Source: Paraburkholderia sp. SOS3
GTDB taxonomy: Bacteria; Pseudomonadota; Gammaproteobacteria; Burkholderiales; Burkholderiaceae
Direction of reading: 5' to 3'
Assembly: GCF_001922345.1 (NCBI RefSeq)
Contig: NZ_CP018812.1
Coordinates: forward strand, 2,294,001 to 2,358,000
Length of the DNA stretch: 64,000 nucleotides
Part shown: positions 8,687 to 16,228 of the stretch, one piece after another
Layout: the number at the start of each line of letters is the position of its first letter
Numbering within the stretch: the first letter of the stretch is position 1
Notes under the pieces: model-generated
Seen by the model: the letters and a program-made list of their open reading frames with translations, nothing else
Told to the model about the DNA's origin: nothing
Database searches by the model: none
Position numbers and translations under genes: made by a program

Positions 8687-8703
8687 TCATGCCTTGCATG
8701 AAC
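8687..8703. promoter_or_regulatory. Candidate operator, TCAT-N7-ATGA type, copy 4
   Basis: TCATGCCTTGCATGAAC, a perfect TCATG-N5-CATGA inverted repeat, followed by AGATTTC exactly as the copy at 8605. The two sites are 82 bp apart, close to eight helical turns, and could be bound cooperatively on one face (inference). Confidence 0.5.
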
Positions 8704-8719
8704 AGATTTCGTTTGAGCG

Positions 8720-8737
8720 GCATGACGTCCGTCATGC
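8720..8737. promoter_or_regulatory. Perfect inverted repeat in the ubiD-ubiX divergent region
   Basis: GCATGAC-GTCC-GTCATGC, seven-base arms with a 4-bp spacer, about 100 bp before the UbiX start. It uses the same CATGA words as the neighbouring sites but in opposite order. It may be a second operator or an accessory half-site. Confidence 0.35.
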
Positions 8738-8837
8738 AACCTTCAAACTGGAGACGGGGATATTCGACGCGTTTAGCGGCGCATGTCCTCTCAAGCGGAC
8801 CTCGACGCGGGATAACCGCTCAAACAAGAGAACGATC

Positions 8838-9443
8838 GTGACAAACCGACGCAAACGTATCGTGGTGGGAATCAGTGGCGCTTCGGGCGTGATTTACGGC
8901 ATCCGGCTGCTCGACATGCTGCGCGAGCTCGATATCGAGTCGCATCTCGTGATGACGCGCTCGGCGCAGATGACGCTCGCCTACGAAACGCAGTGGCGTT
9001 CGGCCGACGTTCAGGCGCTGGCCCACCAACACTATCCGAACGCCGACATCGGCGCGGCGATCTCGAGCGGCTCGTTTCCCGTCGACGGGATGATCGTCGC
9101 GCCGTGTTCGATGAAAACGCTTGCCGAAATCGCGACCGGCAACACGGGTTCGCTGCTGTCGCGTGCCGCCGATGTGATGCTGAAGGAACGCCGCCGTGTG
9201 GTGCTGATGGTGCGCGAAACACCGCTGCATCTCGGGCACCTGCGCAATATGACGAGCGTCACCGAGATCGGCGCGATCGTCTATCCGCCCGTGCCGGCAT
9301 TCTATGCGCGGCCCGATGGCCTCGAATCGATGATCGACCATACGCTCGGGCGCGTGCTCGATCTGTTCGATATCGACGCAGGCACCGTCAAGCGCTGGAC
9401 GGGCCAGTTCGAAGTGGATGTGGCGCGGCTTGCGACGGTTTGA
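8838..9443 (+). CDS. ubiX: UbiX-like flavin prenyltransferase
   Basis: A 201-residue flavoprotein that attaches dimethylallyl to FMN to make prFMN, the cofactor of UbiD enzymes. FMN-binding signatures are VGISGASGVIYGIRLL at the N-terminus and the family block PCSMKTLAEIATGNTGSLLSRAADVMLKERRR, followed by RETPLHLGHLRNM. The GTG at 8838 is chosen because AAGAG lies 8 nt before it and because the family starts just before this strand. It is divergent from the UbiD gene, and the pair shares candidate operators, which suggests a dedicated cofactor supply for that decarboxylase. It is probably a paralogue of the housekeeping UbiX, which would be elsewhere in the chromosome (inference). Confidence 0.93.
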   Translation: MTNRRKRIVVGISGASGVIYGIRLLDMLRELDIESHLVMTRSAQMTLAYETQWRSADVQALAHQHYPNADIGAAISSGSFPVDGMIVAPCSMKTLAEIATGNTGSLLSRAADVMLKERRRVVLMVRETPLHLGHLRNMTSVTEIGAIVYPPVPAFYARPDGLESMIDHTLGRVLDLFDIDAGTVKRWTGQFEVDVARLATV

Positions 9444-9715
9444 GCGCAGCGCGTAAGCGCCGGCGGTCTGCTCCGCCCGAGCCGATACGACATGGCATCG
9501 CGCCCGTCAATGCGCCGCCAGCTCACAGCAATGCATGCGACCCTATTCGAGCAACACGTCTCCCGTCTTCGACATATGCGTCGGGAAAATGCGAACGCGC
9601 TGCGCCGCGCCTCCGCGTTCCGGTCGAAGCCAGGCTTGCGATAAACTGAGAGTTCAGTCCGGAAGGTTTTCGACGTATGCGCAACGTCAAGTTCAACCAC
9701 CGTGGAGAACCCGCC

Positions 9716-10486
9716 ATGCAGCTTGCCGAGAATCGATTCAAACGCGCGATCGCGGCGCGCAAGCAGCAGATCGGCTTATGGTCGAGTCTGGCTCATCATG
9801 GGTCGGTCGAACTGCTGGCGGGCGTCGGCTTCGACTGGCTCGTGCTCGATATGGAACACGCCCCGAACGAGCTGCATATGGTGCATGGCCAGTTGCAGGC
9901 GATGCTCGGCTCGCCCACGCAGCCCGTGGTGCGCCCGCCGTGGAACGACATGGTGACGATCAAGCGCCTGCTCGACGTCGGCGCGCAAACCTTACTGATT
10001 CCCTACGTCGAGACCGAAGACGATGCACGCCATGCGGTTGCCTATACGCGTTATCCGCCCGACGGCGTGCGCGGCTACGCATCGGCGCCGCGCGCGTCGG
10101 GCTTCGGACGCATCGCGGATTACGTGAAACACGCCGCGAACGAGCTCTGCGTGCTCGTGCAGGTGGAAAGCCGGCTCGGTCTCGAGAACCTCGAGCGCAT
10201 CGCCGCCGTAGACGGTGTCGACGGCGTGTTCATCGGCCCCGGCGACCTCTCCGCGGCGCTCGGGCATATCGGCAATCTCAAGCATCCGGACGTGGTCGAC
10301 GCAATCGAGAAGACGCTTGCGCGCATCGTGGCGGCCGGCAAGCCCGCCGGCATTCTCGCCAGCGATGAAACCCTGGCGCGGCGCTGCATCGAACTGGGCA
10401 GCACGTTCACGGCGGTCGGATCGGATGTCGGTATTCTGACGCGCGGCGCCGAACAGTTGCTGACGAAGTACAAGGCAGGCGTCTAA
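9716..10486 (+). CDS. HpcH/HpaI-family class II aldolase
   Basis: A 256-residue aldolase/citrate-lyase-family protein, the usual length for HpaI (4-hydroxy-2-oxoheptanedioate aldolase). Visible elements are GLWSSLAHHGSVELLAGVGFDWLVLDMEHAPNE, with the metal-binding acidic/His region. VRPPWNDMVTIKRLLDVGAQTLLIPYVE carries the substrate-binding Arg. VQVESRLGLENLERIA holds the metal-ligand Glu, and VFIGPGDLSAALG the metal-ligand Asp. GTGGAG lies 9 nt upstream of the ATG at 9716; the upstream ATG at 9677 is less well placed. The reaction is retro-aldol cleavage of a 4-hydroxy-2-oxo acid, giving pyruvate and an aldehyde. It follows the UbiX gene in the same direction after 272 bp, as the last enzyme of a possible degradation route. 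Confidence 0.9.
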   Translation: MQLAENRFKRAIAARKQQIGLWSSLAHHGSVELLAGVGFDWLVLDMEHAPNELHMVHGQLQAMLGSPTQPVVRPPWNDMVTIKRLLDVGAQTLLIPYVETEDDARHAVAYTRYPPDGVRGYASAPRASGFGRIADYVKHAANELCVLVQVESRLGLENLERIAAVDGVDGVFIGPGDLSAALGHIGNLKHPDVVDAIEKTLARIVAAGKPAGILASDETLARRCIELGSTFTAVGSDVGILTRGAEQLLTKYKAGV

Positions 10487-10690
10487 CGTAGCAAACTCGG
10501 CAACCATGTCGAGAATGACGCAAAGCACATGACGATATCGATCGCACTGAAGATGGCGAGGTAATACGGCGGCGCCGTCTTCGACGTCTCGCCGATCGCG
10601 CAACCGATCAACTGCACCAACCCGATCGGCGGATGCACGAGCCCGAGCGAGCAGTTGAGCAGTACGAGGCCCATCACCCATGTCTGCCGC
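10483..10690 (-). pseudogene. C-terminal remnant of a TRAP transporter large permease (DctM/SiaT family)
   Basis: Reading leftward from about 10690, the frame gives VMGLVLLNCSLGLVHPPIGL, then QLIGCAIGETS and ends STWLPSLLR with TAG at 10485-10483. This matches the last 60-70 residues of DctM-type permeases (LNxxxGLxxPPxG, then GCAIG, and the LPSLL end). Such proteins are normally about 425 residues, so at least 85% is absent, and upstream codons are antisense to the pseudopilin gene. An ATG at 10674 could give a 63-residue peptide. Its stop overlaps the stop of the aldolase on the opposite strand. Probably the scar of a deleted TRAP importer. Confidence 0.7.
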
Positions 10691-11551
10691 TTACGGCGAT
10701 GCGTGCGCCTTGTCGAATGGCGAACCGTCGAACGAAGAACCATCGGACGACGGCCCGCCCATAGGCAAAACACTCGACGAACCACTGCCGAACGAACCGC
10801 CATTCGACGATCCATCGTTGAACGAACCGCTGACCGATGCACCGCCGCCAAACGGCGTGCTGCCCGGCTGCGTTCCACCGGGCGGCGCGCTGCCGCCGTT
10901 CCCCGTTCCGGACGCATCGCCGTTCGGCGTCACCGGGCCATCGGGTGGACGCTGCCCCTGCGTGAGCGTCGGAAAGCGCGCGACGAACACCCAGTCCGAA
11001 TAACTCTTCCTGTTCGCGAAGCCCTGAAACGCTGCGGGAAAATGCGAGATCTGGATCGGACGCGCATGCGATGCGCTATGAATGCCCACGATCGTCTGCC
11101 CATCGGGAGACATCACGAGTACCCAATCGCCCTTGCCCGTCATCGGATCGTCATAGACTCTGCGCAGATGGCGCACGACATTCGGGTAGCGCGGATCGCG
11201 CAGCAGGTCTTCGAGCGTGCGCGGCTGCGTCGGCTGGCCGATCGGCGTGGCGGACGCATAGCTTTGCAGCGCGCGCTGGAATTGCGCGCCGACCGCGAGC
11301 AGTTCCTTTTCCGCCATGCGCCGCTGATAGATCGCACCGAGTTGCGCCGACGCCGCCGCCGTGATGCTGATGATCGCCAGCAGAATCAGCAGCGCAAGAT
11401 ACGTGTAGCCACCTTGCGAAGTGCGGCGGCGCGGCGCGTGCGCGCGAACGTCAGCGCGAACGTCAGCGCAGACCTCAGCGCAGACCTCAGCGCGAGCGCA
11501 ACTGCGCGCAAGGTAACGCGGCCTCGTGCGGGAACGCGTCTCGCCCATCAC
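10691..11551 (-). CDS. Atypical minor pseudopilin lacking Glu5, with long leader and Gly/Ser tail
   Basis: A 286-residue prepilin-like protein, last of the secretion operon. After an unusually long leader of about 48 residues comes QGG-YTYLALLILLAIISITAAA, a prepilin N-terminal helix. Residue +5 is Ala, not the usual Glu; in type II systems only the tip pseudopilin GspK normally lacks this Glu. The middle part (about 75-200) contains LEDLLRDPRYPNVVRHLRRVYDDPMTG, seen in GspG/K-like minor pilins of hybrid systems. The last 80 residues are Gly/Ser/Asn rich (for example GGGASVSGSFNDGSSNGG) and probably disordered. GTG 11551 or ATG 11548 are the only starts upstream of the helix. The start overlaps the upstream stop. 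Likely a tip component; exact counterpart not assigned. Confidence 0.75.
   Translation of the reverse strand: MMGETRSRTRPRYLARSCARAEVCAEVCADVRADVRAHAPRRRTSQGGYTYLALLILLAIISITAAASAQLGAIYQRRMAEKELLAVGAQFQRALQSYASATPIGQPTQPRTLEDLLRDPRYPNVVRHLRRVYDDPMTGKGDWVLVMSPDGQTIVGIHSASHARPIQISHFPAAFQGFANRKSYSDWVFVARFPTLTQGQRPPDGPVTPNGDASGTGNGGSAPPGGTQPGSTPFGGGASVSGSFNDGSSNGGSFGSGSSSVLPMGGPSSDGSSFDGSPFDKAHASP
11444..11491. repeat. Four 12-bp tandem repeats encoding part of the pseudopilin leader
   Basis: Four consecutive units, two of GCGAACGTCAGC and two of GCAGACCTCAGC (plus strand). On the coding strand they give AEVC-AEVC-ADVR-ADVR within the leader of the minor pseudopilin. The unit length is a multiple of three, so copy-number change would keep the frame. 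Confidence 0.85.
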
Positions 11552-11952
11552 ATCGCCCCGTAGGCCTTGCCCTCGGCATCGGTGCCCTCCGCACCGCTTT
11601 TGATGTCGTAGACATTGCCGGGAAACTGCTCGTCAGGCGCGACGATCTGCCAGGTCGTCGCGCTGTCGGCCACCGGATCGAACGGCAGCGAGCGCAGATA
11701 GTGCTTGTCGACGAGTTCCTGCAGCGAATCCGGATAACGCCCCTGGTCGCCGTAGAACTGATCGATCGCCACGCGCGTGACGTGCAGATTCTGCACGAGC
11801 ACTTTCTCCTTCGACGAATCGATCGAATGGAAATACTCGGGCAATGCGAGCGTCAGCATCAACGCGATAATCGCGAGCACGATCAGCAGTTCGATCAGCG
11901 TAAAGCCCGCCGCGGTCTTCGCATGTCTCGCGCCTTGCATCGGTGTCACCAT
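11548..11952 (-). CDS. Type II secretion-like pseudopilin (GspG/GspH class)
   Basis: A 134-residue pseudopilin. The leader MVTPMQGARHAKTAAG ends in Gly and is followed by FTLIELLIVLAIIALMLTLALP with the conserved Glu at +5. Then come the alpha1-C segment SSKEKVLVQNLHVTRVAIDQFYGDQGRYPDSLQELVDKHYLRSLPFDPV. The latter resembles GspG (YPxSLQxLV and PxDP), as in calcium-binding major-type pseudopilins. ATG 11952 overlaps the preceding stop by 7 nt (ATGGTGA); ATG 11940 is an alternative. It would be processed by a prepilin peptidase encoded outside the window and assembled in the inner membrane by the gspE/gspF machinery. Confidence 0.88.
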   Translation of the reverse strand: MVTPMQGARHAKTAAGFTLIELLIVLAIIALMLTLALPEYFHSIDSSKEKVLVQNLHVTRVAIDQFYGDQGRYPDSLQELVDKHYLRSLPFDPVADSATTWQIVAPDEQFPGNVYDIKSGAEGTDAEGKAYGAM

Positions 11953-12428
11953 TTCCGGTAAGGAATGCCGTTCAGGCCAATGCCGTTCGACAGCGAATAG
12001 ACGTCGTAGACGTCGTCGCCCTCCTGCGGATCGTCGGCTTCGCTCGCATAGGCCCGCTTGCCCCAGGTCGCCGAATCGGCAAGCTGCGGGTCGTTGTCGT
12101 TCATCGGATCGCGCGGAATGCGCCGCAGGAAGTACATCTTGTGCGCCTTCGGGTCCTGCTGGTCGGGCACGCCCTGCACCAGCAGTTCGAGATTGGCCGG
12201 ATAGTCGGTGGCGCCCGCCTCTTTCTGGATGCGCCCATCCTTGCTCGCCGTGTGATACGCGTCGATCGCGTCGCGTATTTCATGCAGCGCCGCGCGCAGG
12301 TCCTGTTCGCGTTCGCGCTGACGCATCACCTGTGCGACGGGCACGGTCATGCACGCGAGCACGCCGAGAATCGCCAGCGTGACGAGCAGTTCGATCAGCG
12401 TGAAACCGCGCGCGCGCGCCTGCGTCAT
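11946..12428 (-). CDS. Type II secretion-like pseudopilin (GspG class)
   Basis: A 160-residue pseudopilin with a short leader MTQARARG and the processed N-terminus FTLIELLVTLAILGVLACMTVP, Glu at +5 present. The soluble part has REREQDLRAALHEIRDAIDAYHTASKDG, then YPANLELLVQGVPDQQDPKAHKMYFLRRIPRDPMND. This is the GspG-like YPxxLxxLV and RIPxDP pattern. The start overlaps the stop of the secretin gene by the ATGA arrangement, which implies translational coupling. It is one of four pseudopilins in the operon; the one at 21028 is the closest to canonical GspG, so this is probably a minor one. Confidence 0.88.
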   Translation of the reverse strand: MTQARARGFTLIELLVTLAILGVLACMTVPVAQVMRQREREQDLRAALHEIRDAIDAYHTASKDGRIQKEAGATDYPANLELLVQGVPDQQDPKAHKMYFLRRIPRDPMNDNDPQLADSATWGKRAYASEADDPQEGDDVYDVYSLSNGIGLNGIPYRKW

Positions 12429-15019
12429 TTCGGATTCACCGTCAGGTCGTACGGCGTCGGCGGCAGCGCCGTCACCGGAATGCCGGTCAATCCGAGCAGC
12501 GTGCCCGGCTGCACCTGGATCGAGGTCTGCGAAGACGGTGCGATCGCGCGGAACGACAGCACCGCATACGTCGCGGACGCCGTGGCGCCCGTTCCGCCCG
12601 ATGCGGAATCGGACAGGCTCAGCTGGCCGTTCTGCCCGACGCGGCTCGAGAAATTCGTCTGCGCGCCGCCCTGCTTCAGGAAATCGCCTTCGGTCACGCC
12701 CGTGAATTGCAGCTTCGAGCTGTCGTAGGTCACGTTCGCGGGCACGATCAGCAGCGGCTGGTCCGCCTGCATCGTCACCGTGACCGTGACCGAGTCGCCG
12801 ACCTTCACCTGCTGCGGCCCCTGCACCGTCATCTGGGCCGTGCCCGTACCCGGCGCACCGCCGGCGACGACCGGATCGCCCTCGCCGCCGGCAAAACCGC
12901 CCGCGCCGCCGCCCACCGTGCCGCTACCCGCGCCGCCGTAGTTCGAGCCGAGCCCGTTCGTGCCCTGCGCGCTGTTGTTGCCGAACCCCGACGATGGCGC
13001 TTTGCCCGGCGTGGCCGACGTCGACGACGAACTGCTGCCCGGCGAGAACGACGCGCTGCTGATGCCGTTCGATTGCATCAGACCCTGCGAATTGGTCTCG
13101 GTGCCCGCCGAAAAATACGCCGCAGCGGCGTCGGGGCGCTGGATATTGCGGATCAGATGCGGCGTGATCGCAAGCACGATTTCGGTGTTCTTGTCGTCGT
13201 CGGTCGTCGCGCCGAACAGGCGGCCCAGCACCGGCAGCTGGCCGAAGCCCGGAATCTTGTTGCCCGACGTGCGCTCTTCGCTGTCGATCAGGCCCGCCAG
13301 CACGTCGGTTTCGCCGTTCTTCAGCTGCAGCACCGTGCTCGCGGTGCGCGTGCCGATTTCATAGGCGGTCGTGCCCGAGTTGCCGCCCGATACGACATTG
13401 AGCAGGCTGCTCACTTCGAGCGCGACCTTGATGCCGACCGAGTTGTCGAGATAGATCGACGGCTCGACGTTCAGCGTGAGGCCGACGTCGATATAGTTGA
13501 CCGACTGCGAGACGAAGCCGGTCGAGGTCGCCGTCGACGTGATGTTCGGCACGCGCTCGCCGATCAGGATCTTTGCCTTCTCGTGATTGCGCACGCGAAT
13601 GCGCGGATTGGTCAGCAGCTTCGCATTCGAATCGACGAGGTTCGCCTGCGCGGTCGCCTGGATCTGCGATACGCCGAGCGTCTTCGACGTCTGGTGAAAC
13701 AGGTCGTTCAGCGACAGCGCCGGCGGGTTGCTGCCGCCCGAGGACGGGATGCCGAACGATCCGCTGTTGAACGGGTTGCCGAATCCGTTGCCCGTGTTGT
13801 TGCCCGAGCCCGTATTCGAGATCACGCTGCCGACCGGCAGCGGCGTCACCGTGAGCGAATCGGGCCACTGTATGCCGAGACTTTGCGTGCTGTTGCGCTG
13901 CACCTCGAGCACTTCGACTTCGAGCATGACTTCCGGCTCCGCGACATCTTCGAGTGCGACGAGCTTTTCGGCCATATGGATCACATCGGGCGTGTCGCGC
14001 ACGATCACGAGATTGAGCTTCTCGTCGACGACGATGTCGTGCGCCTTGAGGATCGTCTTCAGCGTATTCGCGACTGTCTTCGCTTCGGCGTTCGACAGGA
14101 AGAACGTGCGCACCGCGAGCTCCTGGTAGTCCTTGAGCTTGGCCGGCGTATTCGGGTAGATCAGCACGGTGTTTTCGTCGAGCACCTGTTGCGCGAGCTG
14201 GTTCGTCGCGAGCACATAGCGAACCGCGGCTTCGATCGTGCTGTTTCTGAGGAAGATCGACGTGTGCTGGTCGGTGCGCACGTCCTTGTCGAACAGAAAG
14301 TTCATGTTGGCGCTGCGCGAGATCACATCGAATACCTGCTTGAGCGATGCGTCCTTGAAATCGATATGGATCGGCCGGCGGTAGGCCGCGGCGAGCGCCG
14401 CCTCGATGCGCGTCGCGCCCGAATCGAGCGTGAGCCGGCGCTGCAATGCGAGCGCGCGCGGCTGCTCGGGCGCTTCGGTCAACACCTGCTCGACGAGGCG
14501 GCGTGCGCCGGCCACGTTCTGCTTCGCCGCCATCGCTTCGGCTTGCGCGACGAGCGCATCGAGTCGCGCGGCCTGATCGAGCGCGGCCAGTCCGGCCAGT
14601 GCCCGTTCGTTTTCCGGGTCGAGCGTCAACGCATGCTGATAAGACTTGCGCGCCGCATCGCGTGCGCCGCTGGCGGCGAGACGGTCGCCCTGCTCGTTGT
14701 CGTGCGTCAGCGTGCTCGCGCGCACGGCGAGCCAGGTCGCGCGATATTGCGCGTCGTGCGGCTCCTGCGTCATCGCTTCCTGCATTTTCGCGAGCCCTTC
14801 GTCGACCTTGCCCTGCGCGACGAGATCTTCGCCCGCGCGATAGGCCTTCTGCGCCGCGCAACCGGCCAGCAGCACCGGCAAGGCAACGGCGAGCACGAGC
14901 GGCGCCAGCCACTGCAAGGAGGCGCGCCGCGCCCGCCGTTGCCGGCGCGGCATCTCGCCCGACGCGGCACCGCCGCCCGGACCCCGATGGCCATGTTGTT
15001 CTAGTGATTGCGTATGCAA
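12425..15019 (-). CDS. Outer-membrane secretin lipoprotein with N-terminal TPRs and C-terminal cohesin domain
   Basis: An 864-residue secretin. The N-terminal hydrophobic stretch ends in the lipobox LLAGC, with Cys54 predicted as lipidated. Residues about 55-195 form TPR-like helices (YRAGEDLVAQGKVDEGLAKMQEA; SYQHALTLDPENERALAGLAALD). The short secretin/TonB domain is at about 215-300 (IHIDFKDASLKQVFDVISRS), and N1-type domains follow. The secretin core is about 440-640, including VPNITSTATSTG, IDVGLTLNVEPSIY and DVLAGLIDSEERTSGNKIPG. A Ser/Gly-rich linker leads to a cohesin-like domain (about 735-864, VKVGDSVTVTVTMQADQPL to TGIPVTALPPTPYDLTVNP). The combination differs from GspD, which has neither TPRs nor cohesin. 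It forms the outer-membrane gate of the system. Confidence 0.93.
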   Translation of the reverse strand: MHTQSLEQHGHRGPGGGAASGEMPRRQRRARRASLQWLAPLVLAVALPVLLAGCAAQKAYRAGEDLVAQGKVDEGLAKMQEAMTQEPHDAQYRATWLAVRASTLTHDNEQGDRLAASGARDAARKSYQHALTLDPENERALAGLAALDQAARLDALVAQAEAMAAKQNVAGARRLVEQVLTEAPEQPRALALQRRLTLDSGATRIEAALAAAYRRPIHIDFKDASLKQVFDVISRSANMNFLFDKDVRTDQHTSIFLRNSTIEAAVRYVLATNQLAQQVLDENTVLIYPNTPAKLKDYQELAVRTFFLSNAEAKTVANTLKTILKAHDIVVDEKLNLVIVRDTPDVIHMAEKLVALEDVAEPEVMLEVEVLEVQRNSTQSLGIQWPDSLTVTPLPVGSVISNTGSGNNTGNGFGNPFNSGSFGIPSSGGSNPPALSLNDLFHQTSKTLGVSQIQATAQANLVDSNAKLLTNPRIRVRNHEKAKILIGERVPNITSTATSTGFVSQSVNYIDVGLTLNVEPSIYLDNSVGIKVALEVSSLLNVVSGGNSGTTAYEIGTRTASTVLQLKNGETDVLAGLIDSEERTSGNKIPGFGQLPVLGRLFGATTDDDKNTEIVLAITPHLIRNIQRPDAAAAYFSAGTETNSQGLMQSNGISSASFSPGSSSSSTSATPGKAPSSGFGNNSAQGTNGLGSNYGGAGSGTVGGGAGGFAGGEGDPVVAGGAPGTGTAQMTVQGPQQVKVGDSVTVTVTMQADQPLLIVPANVTYDSSKLQFTGVTEGDFLKQGGAQTNFSSRVGQNGQLSLSDSASGGTGATASATYAVLSFRAIAPSSQTSIQVQPGTLLGLTGIPVTALPPTPYDLTVNPK

Positions 15020-15056
15020 CGACTTGCTTCCTGTAAATGCTTTCTCTTATTGCATG

Positions 15057-15614
15057 TCAATCGGCGCTGCCGATATCGATGGTCTGGACCAGCTTGAGCG
15101 GCAGGTACGTCAACGTCAAAACAGGCGGCTTGATCGAGTCGACGCGATAGGTCGCATCGATCACGGATTTGTCGTGCACGATCACGGTCTCGTCGCCGTG
15201 CGCGAGATAAACCTCCCACGCACCGTCCGACGCCTGTTTCCCGATATAGGTGAACGGCAGGGTCGGCGCGATCGGCGCGGACGGCAGCGGCGGCACCTGC
15301 GCACCAGCCGGTGCGACCGACGGCAACGCGGGCGCCCATGTCTGGCTGCCGAACAACGCGTGATGGCCGCCGCCGGCCGAGCCGAACAGTTCCTTGCGCG
15401 AGCGCAGCGCGCCGACCGCGACGAGCGCTCCGTTGTCGGGATTCGCGGCCGATGTCGCGTCGGTGCCGCGCCCGGCCGGGGCGGCTGTGCGGGCCGCCGC
15501 GGCCGCGCGCGGCGAGGCTTCGACAACCTGATCGGGCGCGTCGTGACGACCGAAGATCAGCAGGCCGCCGCACACGACGAATGCGACCGCGAGCACCGCG
15601 TGCAGAGGCTTCAT
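15057..15614 (-). CDS. PilP/GspC-like inner-membrane periplasmic linker protein
   Basis: A 185-residue protein with one N-terminal membrane helix (HAVLAVAFVVCGGLLIFG), then an Ala/Pro-rich linker. The C-terminal domain LPFTYIGKQASDGAWEVYLAHGDETVIVHDKSVIDATYRVDSIKPPVLTLTYLPL is the small beta-domain found in PilP and GspC homology-region proteins. Such proteins join the inner-membrane platform to the secretin. The start ATG at 15614 overlaps the stop of the preceding gene (ATGA). The secretin gene follows after 37 bp. The assignment rests on size, topology and operon position; the primary-sequence match is modest. Confidence 0.75.
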   Translation of the reverse strand: MKPLHAVLAVAFVVCGGLLIFGRHDAPDQVVEASPRAAAAARTAAPAGRGTDATSAANPDNGALVAVGALRSRKELFGSAGGGHHALFGSQTWAPALPSVAPAGAQVPPLPSAPIAPTLPFTYIGKQASDGAWEVYLAHGDETVIVHDKSVIDATYRVDSIKPPVLTLTYLPLKLVQTIDIGSAD

Positions 15615-16228
15615 CGTTGCGCCTCGCCCGCCGCGACCAGTGCGGCGGTATTCGCGGCGCCCTCGCCCTGCTGCACGGGCCGCAGGAATACCGTAAACCG
15701 CAGGCTCGCCTCGACGGTCTGGTCGTTCGCGGAACTGCGCTTGAAGCGCATGTCGTCGAGCGCGGCGTAAGGCACTGTCAGCAGCACTTTTTCGCAGAAG
15801 CGGCGCAATTGCGCATAGTCGCCCTTGACGGGCAGCACGATCGAGTAGGTCTCGAAGCGCCCGGCCGCATCGCGCGCCGGCTTGTATTCGGTCTTGTCGA
15901 GCACGACGCCGGTCTCGCTTGCGGCGTCGAACAGATGCATGACGACCTGCTCCGTGTGACCCGCATCGCCGAGCGCGGCGTAAAACGCATCGAGCCGCTG
16001 GGCCGCGAGCGCCTGCGGAGAAATCACCGGCGCGGGCGGCGGCGCCGATCGCGCGCGCGCGACGGCGCGGGCTTCGTCGGCGATACGCACGGTCAGACCC
16101 GGCAGCAGCACGAACCACATCGTCGCGGCGCCGATCGCGAGCCCGCCCGCCGCGAGCGCGTCGATACCGGTGCGGCGCAGCGCGAGCCGGGTCCACAACA
16201 GCGCACGCATCAGATCCGGCATCTTCAT
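15611..16228 (-). CDS. PilO/GspM-like inner-membrane platform protein
   Basis: A 205-residue bitopic protein: cytoplasmic N-terminus, one membrane helix (IDALAAGGLAIGAATMWFVLLPG, about residues 22-44), a short coil (VRIADEARAVARARS) and a periplasmic ferredoxin-like domain. That domain contains HLFDAASETGVVLDKTEYKPARDAAGRFETYSIVLPVKGDYAQLRRFCEKVL, typical of PilO (KTEY; Y-IxxPVxGxYxxLRxF). The ATG at 16228 overlaps the previous stop by ATGA. It would dimerise with the PilN-like partner and link the ATPase side to the PilP-like protein. Confidence 0.82.
   Translation of the reverse strand: MKMPDLMRALLWTRLALRRTGIDALAAGGLAIGAATMWFVLLPGLTVRIADEARAVARARSAPPPAPVISPQALAAQRLDAFYAALGDAGHTEQVVMHLFDAASETGVVLDKTEYKPARDAAGRFETYSIVLPVKGDYAQLRRFCEKVLLTVPYAALDDMRFKRSSANDQTVEASLRFTVFLRPVQQGEGAANTAALVAAGEAQR

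Noticed and set aside
12707..15004. Long open frame antisense to the secretin gene (765 codons)
   Set aside because: Composition is Arg/His/Asp-rich with no domain features. It mirrors the codon structure of the high-GC secretin gene on the other strand.
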